NCBI GenBank assembly: GCA_009667805.1
Contig: CM019067.1
Coordinates: 244,005,721-244,069,720 of the forward strand
Source: Leptobrachium leishanense
Taxonomy: Eukaryota; Chordata; Amphibia; Anura; Megophryidae
Direction of reading: 5' to 3'
DNA: 64,000 nt
Positions 55,231-64,000 of the stretch are shown piece after piece. The notes under the pieces were generated by a model that saw only the letters and a list, made by a program, of their open reading frames with translations, was not told the DNA's origin and made no database searches. A program made the position numbers and the translations under genes. Each line of letters begins with the position of its first letter. The first letter of the stretch is position 1.

Positions 55231-56424
55231 CTAGAGCAGAGATAAGAGTAGTGTTGTAGTGATTAGTGGCAGCATCAGGGCAGGTGAAGGATGAGGTGTG
55301 AGGGAGGTGGTGAAGTAGATTGGAGAATTGATGGGGATCCACAGCATGTAGATTTCTGCGAGTGTGTGTGCGGGGTGGGGGAGCAGGGTGTTTAGGAAGT
55401 CCAGATAGGTTGAAAGAGAGAAGGTGGTGGTCAGAGATGGGGAAAGGGCGACAGTTGAACTCAGAAATTGAGCAGAGGTTGGAAAAGACAAGGTCAATAG
55501 CGTGACCATCGTGGTGGGTAGGGAGGACTGTGTGAGTCCAAGGGAGGACGTGAGTGAAAGAAGTTTGTAGTCAGCAGGGGCGGACGGATCATCAATGGGA
55601 ATGTTGAAGTCCCCGAGAATTAGGCATGGAAGATTAGAAGACAAGAAGTGAGAAAGCCAGGTAGCAAAGTGGTCAAAGAACTGGGAGGTTGGTCCCGGTG
55701 GGCGGTAGATGACTGCCACCCTGAGGGCCAGAGGAGAGAACAGGCGGATGCAGTGTGTCTCGAAGGAGGAGAAGGAGAGGGATGGGGGTGGAGGGAGATG
55801 CTGGTAAGTGCAGGTGGGAGAGAGCAGGATTCTGACCCCGCCACCATTTCTCTTACCCGGTCTGGGGGTATGGCTCAAGTGTAGACCGCCATGTGAGAAA
55901 GCAGCAACGGAGGCAGTGTCAGAGGGAGTTAGCCAGGTTTCAGTTAAAGCTAGGAGGTTGAAGGAGTTTGAAAGAAAGAGGTCATGGATTGCTGTGAGTT
56001 TGTTGCACACAGAGCGAGCGTTCCAGATGGCGCAGGAGAAAGAGGACAGGCGCTGAGGGTTTATGGGAATGAGGTTGCTGGGCTTGCAGGGAGGTGATTT
56101 ATGTGCGATGGAGATAGGATGAGAGGGAAGTATTGGATGTTTTGTTGGGCCAGGGTTAGGGGATATGTCACCAGCATAGAGTAACAGCAGGAGGGTGAGA
56201 AAGAGAAGGTGGGAATGGGATTTGTGGGAGTGGGAGTGATTGGCAGCACGAGAGTTAGAGGGAGACCATGTTCTGAGGAAACAAAGGAGCTCATGTGAGG
56301 CCATCATGTGGGACGAGAGGAGGGAGGGAGAGATGCAGATAGTGTAGGGGTCGGTGGTAGAGGGGCAGAAGTTCCATTTAAGGAGAAAGGTAGAAGTAAA
56401 GAGTAGAAGCGTGAGAGAAAGCAT
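55231..56424 (-). CDS. LINE apurinic-type endonuclease with 2A-like motif
   Basis: 397 aa. Residues 1-84 have two hydrophobic stretches. Residues 85-93 read GDISPNPGP. The endonuclease follows: CAIWNARSVCNKL, ALTETWLT, HTPRPGKRNGGGVRIL, AVIYRPPGP, CLILGDFNI. These contain the catalytic N, E and D residues of APE-like nucleases. The frame drifts after about residue 290. Confidence 0.85.
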   Translation of the reverse strand: MLSLTLLLFTSTFLLKWNFCPSTTDPYTICISPSLLSSHMMASHELLCFLRTWSPSNSRAANHSHSHKSHSHLLFLTLLLLLYAGDISPNPGPTKHPILPSHPISIAHKSPPCKPSNLIPINPQRLSSFSCAIWNARSVCNKLTAIHDLFLSNSFNLLALTETWLTPSDTASVAAFSHGGLHLSHTPRPGKRNGGGVRILLSPTCTYQHLPPPPSLSFSSFETHCIRLFSPLALRVAVIYRPPGPTSQFFDHFATWLSHFLSSNLPCLILGDFNIPIDDPSAPADYKLLSLTSSLGLTQSSLPTTMVTLLTLSFPTSAQFLSSTVALSPSLTTTFSLSTYLDFLNTLLPHPAHTLAEIYMLWIPINSPIYFTTSLTPHPSPALMLPLITTTLLLSLL

Positions 56425-56505
56425 GATATAGACGTGTGTTTACCCAGAGTAAAAAGTGGGCCTTGCAGTTCCTTCCTCCAGTCCCGCAACTCCAGGAAAT
56501 CAACT

Positions 56506-57304
56506 CTAAACGTCCACTTAGGATGCCACTTGGGGCAAAATATTAAGGTATCATATTTTTCATGAAGACATATTATTTGGAAAGAGAAGATAAGCAGGCA
56601 TCACTATGTCACAAATCATGGAAATCATATCAATCAAATGTACTTTGGAAGCAGATTTTTAACTACCTGTTAATACTAAAAGCAGCTGCTTGAAGCTATA
56701 GTACAGGGACATGACATTACAGTTTATTTGCGGTTTGATGGACTACCTCTGGCTTAAATAACGACCCAAATATTTTTATTTTTCAAGTCTAAAAATATAC
56801 TACTTACTATAACTTTACAGTAAAAGCCTACAGAGACCAACCAACTCTGTTTTATTTATCATCAAAAGTCAAACTCACTCAAAGATGGACATGGACTGAA
56901 ATGCACTTTGAAAATCATTGATAAATAACCTTATTATTTATTGGATGATTCCTCCATGTTACTGGGTTTAACAGATCAACACACAGCTCATTTAAATTCC
57001 AGAAATCAGCTTTGGGACCCCTTTAACTGATGTAGAAAACCTTCATGATTTATAAATTATCACAGTGAAGAGCATGGAGTCATGGCTGTTTCTATGCATT
57101 TTTTTTGTGTAAGTTTCTTCCTGAGGGTTGTGTATACATCCTCCTACTGTGCAGGTAATACTACCTGTCCAAGGAACTGTGGGGAGTTAATGTTACTGCA
57201 CAACCTTGAGTTTGTGTGGAAGCAGGGCTGAATTTAGAACTTAACCCCTTCACTATCTTCATTAAGTCTAATCAATTTGAAAAACGCATGCAGGTTCCCC
57301 TGGT
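56506..57304. other. No gene recognised
   Basis: AT-rich unique-looking sequence. Confidence 0.5.
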
Positions 57305-57600
57305 CTTATTACAGTTACAGTTACAAGTACTTATATAGCGCCAACAGATTCCGTAGCGCTTTACAATGGGGAAGCACAGACAGGTGACATAATAAATAAT
57401 AAAACATAAGGAACAGACGGCCCCGCCCATAGGATAATTGCCCCGCTAATGCAGCACTTTATACAAGTGCTCAGCCAAACATCACGTGAGCTTACAGTCT
57501 GAGGGACTAGGGCAAGTGAAACAAAAGGGAACAGGGGGAGTGTGGAGATGATTACCAGAGAGAATATGAATGACACTGCATAATTATAGACCAAGAGCTT
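57305..57600 (-). mobile_element. Truncated LINE/SINE 3' end
   Basis: On the minus strand TTGTAAAGCGCTACGGAATC and TGTTGGCGCTATATAAGTAC stand before a TAACTGTAACTG repeat. Truncated upstream; no coding left. Confidence 0.6.
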
Positions 57601-59794
57601 GGACCTGATAAGGTTAAATTGAACGAGGATTGAAGCAGCTGAAAAGGAGGCTATATAATTAGGATGGGGCTGGGTGGGCGGGTGGGACAGCAGAGTGAAA
57701 AATGGTGGTTCAGAGTGACTGTGACTGTGGAGAGTTTAGAGGGGGGTCACCATTTGATCATGCAAAGTTTTTACAAGCAGGAGGAGGAGGAGGAGAGCAG
57801 AGCAGACTGAGAATCAGCACAGAATTAAACTCAGCACTAAAATTAAATCAAAAGAGGAGGGAAGAAAACAAAAATAGAGTGTATATATATATTCTATCAG
57901 CAGTAACAAAATGGCATAAGCGGTGTTGATTGAAGTATACCTGGCTTTCTTGCAGAGGGAGAGGTTGCTCACTTGCTGTAAATGAAATTTATTCCAGAAC
58001 ATGCCGTTAAAGTTTCATTACATCGGACATGACAGCCAATATGTTTAAATGGCTTGAAAAAAAATTTAATTCCGTTTTTTCATTCAAGGAAACACGGAGG
58101 TCAAGCTGTAATGTATAAGTAGTAGCACTTTTGGCCTCTGCCTGTCAAACAGGGCTTACCTACAGTGAAAGTATACAGTAACCATATTTTGTATATTTTT
58201 GCAGTGTGGATAATGGAAAATAATTTTCCATAAAACCTCTAGGTTCAGACAGTAATTATATGGAAAACCACTGGACAGTGAATGGGGTAATAGGCCTGGA
58301 ACTGAAGACTTTGAGCAGCTGTTGCCAAATTAGTCTCGCTTTCATTGTTCCATTGCCTTATCGACAGTCCTTACCCACAACACCATTGTCCTATGCCTCT
58401 CCCCCACCCACACCACCAATATGCTATTCTCCAAGATGCAGGCATTTGGTGCCAAATTAATTAGATGTTCATTGTACCTATTATTGGTCCTGGTCCTGGA
58501 GCAGCAGCTTCTGTAGCCCCTATGCTAATCCAACCCTGTATGGAAAGGAACTTTTTGCTACGCAATTTGTTTTTATGGTATTTGACAGCCCAAGGAGGTA
58601 ATTACCCCAGGATATAGGAGCTGAATTTTATGGATAGGGAAACCTACTTCTTCGTACAGAGGGTCCTTATTTTTACATGAAAGAAATATGTGATAGATGT
58701 CAATTTCAAATATAAAAGGAATTAGTCACCAGTGTAGGTCCATACCTGTATTTATCAACTACAACAGAAACATATTACATTTTGGCATGAAGGGATTCAA
58801 ACAGTGCTTGGTAAGCAGAATGGCATAAATGTTACTCAATACACTAATGCAATGGCCAAACACTGGCTCGCTTTGAAAGTAATTGGACTGGTAATTATCA
58901 CTGCTCACAAAGACACTATCGGGAGCTCTATGTACTGTTATACAAGACCTGTGTCTCCATGTACTGATTATTAAATCAGAGTTATATAACCACAGATATT
59001 TAAGCATCTCTAAGGACAATAATTGCAATGATGGTCTTCTTGAGCAGACCATTTATTCATATTTTATTTATTGCAACCCATAGGGAATTATTGAAAGAGT
59101 GCCAGTGTTTGCTGAAGTTACTGGTGAAAATCACCATTTTTGCAAAAATGACAAACGTCGGCATTTCATGAAAGAAAACTCCAAATTACAGCAGGAGACG
59201 CTTCACTGTAAAACTTGTCCTGTTCCTGTTTGGATTTTTCTTTTTTGAAATGTTTACATGTGTCACGTTTGCGACAACAGGCATTTTTGCCTTCAGCAAG
59301 GACCAGCGTTCTTTGAACAACCCCTTTAGTGTTTGTATCCAAAACATAAAAATAAATAAGATAGAATGTAATGTGCTGTCTCCTCGGCACAACTTTAAAT
59401 AAAAGGGAGGGTTTTAATGAATTATCAGACATAAATTAACAAATAAAATAAAGAAAACATAATATTGATAAAATAGGAGAACTGAGGAACATGTAATTGA
59501 CCATTCTATTAACCCCTTCAGAAAATGGAATTGCCCCCTATGAAAATGCAACTACAATTTAAGTATATTTCCTAGGTATATATAAACATATACTTTAGAG
59601 GGGGGTAATAGTTTGATATAAAATATGTGGTGAATGTGTTCTAATATAGCAGTGTTTTGGCATCGGTTACGTACACATCTTTCTGATCTTTTTGCTAAAC
59701 CATTACAGTTGGCCCATTGGTCTTTCATTTTTGCACAAAATTTTGAATTTTTAACCCCTTCACACCCAAAATTGATTTATCTCGATTTTGCATA
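57601..59794. other. No gene recognised
   Basis: Includes a purine-rich GAGGAGGAGGAG stretch near 57780. Around 58520-58545 the text CCTATGCTAATCCAACCCTG looks like a decayed terminus of the hAT family at 7927-9612. No gene. Confidence 0.5.
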
Positions 59795-59798
59795 TTAA

Positions 59799-60572
59799 CC
59801 CTTTCGCTGCTGAGGCTTTTCACACCTCTGTGCTGAGGTCATTTTTACCGCTTTCGCTTATCATGTTTAACCGCGTTTTGAAGCCATATTTTGATATATG
59901 ACCCAGACATATTATATATCGTTCTTTCCGGCAGACTTGGCAGATTCATAATATGTCATTATTATATGTATACGTCATGTCCTGTCTGTATATTATAACA
60001 AAAAATGCAATAAAATTTGAATTTCAATAACTTATTATGTGTAAAGTGGTTTTTTTTTCACATTTTAACATGCGATCGTTTGCGGTTATATTTTCTATGG
60101 GGTGCGCTTGTTAAAAAAATTAGAAATGGGGACTCGTTACATTTTTTTTGGGGGAAAATGTCGCTATTTGTAACAAACGCACCACATACAAAAATCGATA
60201 GTGCAGCATCATTGTTCACATTATAATTGAAATGGGAACAATATTGCTGCATTAACAAAACAAAAACAAAAAATAAACTTGTTTATTTTTTTTTAGAATT
60301 TATTTTTGAATTTATTTTTATTTTTATTTTTTATTTTTTTTAAAAAACTTTTTTCACGGTCATGTTTTGTATCGTTAGAAAGGCCATGCTCTGGCCGATC
60401 CAACAATATCAAACATTAACCCCTAGCTGCTACGGATCGGGAGATAGGGAGTTCATTGGAACCCCTATCTCCACCATTGCTGGCAGCTAGAGGTTAACTC
60501 CAGGACTGGCGTCATTGTGCTATGCACGATGACGCCAGTCCTCAGGGGGAGTTCCCGGAGGCTTGGTCGACA
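59799..60572 (+). mobile_element. piggyBac-like copy F (3' replaced)
   Basis: The left end CCCTTTCGCTGCTGAG follows TTAA (59795-59798). The standard block order follows, with the hairpin at about 60504-60541. It is cut at about 60572 by a truncated PLE. Confidence 0.7.
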
Positions 60573-61130
60573 TCCTGGCGAAACGCGTGTCGGGTGCACA
60601 CAGTAGGCAAGAATCCTTCGTTCTAATCTTTGAATCTTGTGTCCCACGACCTGAACATATATATATATTTTTTTTGTGTCGTTTGACAATGGAAATCTGG
60701 TCAGTCTTTGCGGTACATTTGTAATTACGCTTGTATTAGGCTAATTGAGCCAAATACTCAATAGGATATCCTTGCCTCTGGTCTTTCTGCTTTTTTTCGC
60801 GTGCAGGGTTATGGCTTAATATAGCAAACAATTCATACACATTTACCATCTGTTGCAATACCTTGAAGTGATCCTTGAAGGTCACTTATTGTATTGATTA
60901 TCGATTACATTATCTGCCGCCATACATACCAATCTTTCATCGCAGAATTGTTTTTATTACATATTGTTTAGTGAGCACTGTCCATTTATGTTTATATGTT
61001 TGTCTATTTCTTTTTAATTTGCGCTTAATAAAAGTTATATTTTAATTTGGTCTCTGGGAGACACTAGTATTCTGATGTCCACATTAGAGTAATTGAAGTT
61101 TATCCGGTTTATAGGGGGAAACCCTCTGGT
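60573..61130 (+). mobile_element. 5'-truncated PLE fragment
   Basis: It begins inside the hammerhead 3' core (CCTGGCGAAACGCGTGTCGG) and ends in AATAAAAGTTATATTTTAAT and a GGTCTCTGGGAGACAC segment typical of PLE tails. No coding region. Confidence 0.5.
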
Positions 61131-63588
61131 CTCTCACACCTTCCTTACCATTATTTTCTTATCATTTCATTTTCTGGTACAATTGTGTTACGCTCTACCA
61201 TTGAGGTAGCGATTTCTCTTTCTTTTATGTCTCTCCAAGCCCCCCTGGAGAGACGTAAAACTAGCTGCAATTAAAAGCCCTAATCCTCACCATAACAAAA
61301 AGTTCAAAGAGATTACTACAGCATTACAGCTGCCATAGAGAGAACAGAATACAGGGAGAGCTCTGGGGTCACTCACTGCGGTAAAGGGATAGGATTTAGG
61401 GGGTTATAATGATTGAAAATCCCTGTACATTACAGATACAAGGTGTTACTGTAATCTCTATATACAGGCATCATGTCACATACAGAGATTATTTTTTATA
61501 TTCTATTCGTATTTTTTGGAAACTGCATTGCTAATAATCTCATTATGATCACCACAAACCCCCATAAGCAGGAGACCTGACCATTTTTTATTATTATTTA
61601 TCTCTATCATAGCTACTGTATCTAAAACAAAGATATTTTCTGCTTGTATGATAATAATATAGACCCCTTTTGAAATTGTGTAAGATAAAAGACACCATCT
61701 AGAGCTCAGAATTTTACATTTCAACAATATTTCTGTAAAGGATATACAAATACAAGAAAATTTGAAAATGAGCCAATTAACATTATTTAATTTTTTTAAC
61801 TATCTCACAATAACAATTTCTGTACGAAACTTCTATTTTATCCTATATCTATTTGTTAACTTCACATCCCATGTTTCAAATAAATGTGATGCTAAAAATT
61901 TGTTCAACAAAAATCATTTGGTAGTGAAGGGGTTAAGAGTGTAGTGCATGTTATTTACTAAAATAGATTTGGCATCTAAGAGAGCAGAGGCATTAAAGTG
62001 GCTAAGTATGATGTTGCCCTCAATTGCTCAAGTAATCATAGCAATGAACGAGATAATGTTGATGGATCGTCTCTGAACAATGATCCGTGATACATTACAA
62101 GCTTATTATAGGGGTAGATGGGAAAATTTCAGATTAAGGAATTAAAGGGGGAGTGGGCTAGTTGGTAAAAAGCTGGTAGATGATCTAAAATTCAGAACAG
62201 ATTTTTTTTATTTTACATATTACCGAAATGGAAGTGGGAAATGCATGTGTTTTATATAAAATTAATACTCTGTACATCTGAAAGTTTTGTTATTTTGGCT
62301 TTTGGTATTTTTATTTTGTTTTTGTTACTGATTTGTATGTATTTAATTTAAAACCAAATAAAAATAAAATAGAAAAATAAAGAAATGTAACATATTCTAA
62401 AATCTAAATACCCCTGTGTGGTATGCCTGACCTGAGTCACCCTTTCTTTCTCCCTTAAAAAGTGTAGACACTGCTGGACTGGAAAGCTGTTCCAATATTT
62501 TACTACTTTACAGCTGCTTAAAGCCAATCTCAATGTTATTTCTAGTCAATGTTTTGTAAATTATGTCTTGACAAAGGCTTCCTGTAGACTTAGATGGCTC
62601 CTGCCCTCCCCCTATACCGATTATATTTCATTTTGAATGACCAACATTCCACATTGTTTGTTGATTTTGGACAGATTATTTAAACACAAGATGTCTCACA
62701 AAAGAGAGACCTATTGACACACCCTTCATCAGTGTATTGAAGCAGGACAGACACACATTGTTTGGAATCATAGAACTAAGAGAGGGAATTAAGAGCAGGG
62801 CTGTTTATGGACACATTATCATAGGGTCTCATACTAGGAAGTATTACTCTGTTATTCTTCTGTTACAACCATGTACACATATAACACTTTTAAAATGTTC
62901 TTCTGGCCAAGTATTGGTTGACAACTCTAAGTAGTGTACTCTATAACATCACATTACAGGTTACCGTCCAGATGAAATAAAGCTGACATCTGGCTACTGA
63001 TATTTTATTTATGATGCCATATGCATAAAACACATAATCAATCATGATTAAAACAAGCATGTTGAGTGACACAAAAAACATCACTTCCTTCTCAAGGTTC
63101 TATAAGTTCTGTAAAACCTAAGCAACCTAATCAGCCCCCCTTTTCCCGATCTTTGTTGTATATCTCAGGTTTGCCAGCGTTAGGTTTGTCCACTATGTTT
63201 GTAAGAAACTGAAAAATATAAAAATACAACATTTATTTTGTCTAGCAATTTCACATAATAGTATTTTTAAAGGAATAGCAAATGAGCAATGCGATCAAGT
63301 ACTGAAGGGTGGGATTCTTGCAGAACTTCAGTGAGTGTATGGTGGTAGTGCTTATCGTTCTTTATAGTAATACGCAATGCTCCTTTCTAACTTCAACCAA
63401 TTACTTTCACATCACTGCTCAGACTTTTTTTATAGATAAGGACAAGAATAAGATAGTAATTTAGATTGAACATTTATTATTTTTAAAGATTAAACTAAGC
63501 TATGTTAACTATATTGTAACTATGTAAACTATGTTTATTACTTTGTATTTCTTTACCTACTGTAAAAATTCAATGTTCTTGAACCCAC
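61131..63588. other. No gene recognised
   Basis: AT-rich, ordinary complexity; no terminal repeats, RNA signatures or domains seen. Confidence 0.5.
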
Positions 63589-63661
63589 GACATACTTGAA
63601 AACGAGAGAAATCTCAATGCATCCTTCCTGGTAAAATACTTCCTAAATAAATAAATAAATA
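63589..63661 (+). mobile_element. SINE 3' tail fragment
   Basis: ACATACTTGAAAACGAGAGA and the following text match the 3' part of the SINE at 908-1110, ending in (AAAT)n. Confidence 0.75.
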
Positions 63662-63699
63662 AGTTTCTCCAGGAGTTAAAATGTCAAAAAAAAAAACAA

Positions 63700-64000
63700 T
63701 GCAAAATTAAAATACTACATATTGGAGGAGGATGGGGGTCTTTGGGGCCCTGTATCCCCATATCTTACACCCCACCAAGTCAAGTGAGATGCCATTGGAA
63801 TCATACCATATATGACCATGTAATATGTAAAAATAAAAATAAAAATATTTGTAAAACTTTGTTAATTCATATTTTTTGTTCTAAAACAGCAGTATCATCC
63901 ATTTTTATATATAAAGCAAACATTGCTGCTACAATAGCTTGTCTGTTCATTTCCCACGCTGGGAGCAAGTGTGAAGGTGATGACACAGTGCATAATTACG
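63700..64000. mobile_element. Partial hAT copy at window edge
   Basis: The order of text (ATATGACCATGTAA, TTTTTTGTTCTAAA, CAGTATCATCCATTT, TTCCCACGCTGGGAGCAAG) follows the internal part of the element at 7927-9612 (about 9060-9240). It runs off the window. Confidence 0.6.

Larger units (their letters stand above)
53012..56505 (-). mobile_element. Rex1/Babar-like LINE (CR1 group), minus strand
   Basis: The 3' end on the minus strand has GGCGCTTTATAAATAAAG and an (AAT)n tail. The body encodes endonuclease then RT. The sequence CTCTAAA occurs next to both borders (about 53012 and 56505) and may be a short TSD. About 3.5 kb long, near full length for this clade. Several frame breaks. Confidence 0.8.

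Noticed and set aside
57601..63588. Host gene in the least repetitive part
   Set aside because: No ORF with recognisable domain, no consistent splice-site chain and no conserved-looking exon could be seen by reading; absence cannot be proven without transcript data.

Overview
This window looks like gene-poor DNA from a vertebrate nuclear genome, most probably an amphibian (frog-type). That call rests on the mixture of repeats: Penelope-like elements (PLEs) of the GIY-YIG type, a chromodomain Ty3/gypsy element, a second gypsy with a PNMA-like Gag, Tc1/mariner, hAT, PIF/Harbinger and piggyBac-like DNA transposons, a CR1-group (Rex1/Babar-like) LINE and tRNA-derived SINEs. I see no host protein-coding gene, rRNA or genuine tRNA gene. 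Nearly everything recognisable is transposable-element DNA, much of it nested, and many insertions can be proven from target-site duplications (TSDs) in the window.

Layout. 0-10 kb: a palindromic mariner-type MITE (212-413), a SINE (908-1110), and TTAA-bounded piggyBac-like non-autonomous copies (1130-3241, 3829-4950, 5760-6613), the first split by a solo gypsy LTR. Then comes a hAT element with an 8-bp TSD (7927-9612) holding a SINE that itself holds a Harbinger MITE. 10.4-19.8 kb: one hAT-type element of 9.4 kb bounded by a perfect 8-bp TSD. Inside it are a palindromic PLE with two hammerhead ribozyme motifs, a five-exon Myb/SANT-like gene with tandemly duplicated acidic exons, an antisense partial copy of that gene, two piggyBac-like copies and a minisatellite. 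19.9-26.0 kb: a young, near-intact chromodomain gypsy element (5-bp TSD, LTRs differing only by three homopolymer-type indels). 26.0-27.6 kb: a Tc1 element with an almost intact DD34E transposase.

29.2-29.7 kb: a short non-coding PLE on the minus strand carrying the best hammerhead ribozyme of the window. 31.2-39.1 kb: a long PLE with a 13-bp TSD, one inverted and two direct pseudo-LTRs (each with a hammerhead motif), RT and GIY-YIG coding remains, and a 636-bp mariner-like element in its 3' repeat whose empty site is preserved in the 5' repeat. 39.1-50.4 kb: a second, minus-strand PLE split by an 8.1-kb minus-strand gypsy element with PNMA-like Gag. 53.0-56.5 kb: a minus-strand Rex1/Babar-like LINE with a 2A-like motif. 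56.5-64 kb: mostly unrecognised DNA with repeat tails, a piggyBac-like copy fused to a truncated PLE, and a hAT fragment at the window edge.

The strongest unusual signals are (i) six hammerhead ribozyme motifs in three PLE families, most with a self-complementary stem III, and (ii) the giant hAT-bounded unit that carries a multi-exon Myb/SANT-like gene but no visible transposase. All calls come from reading the sequence; no database search was run.
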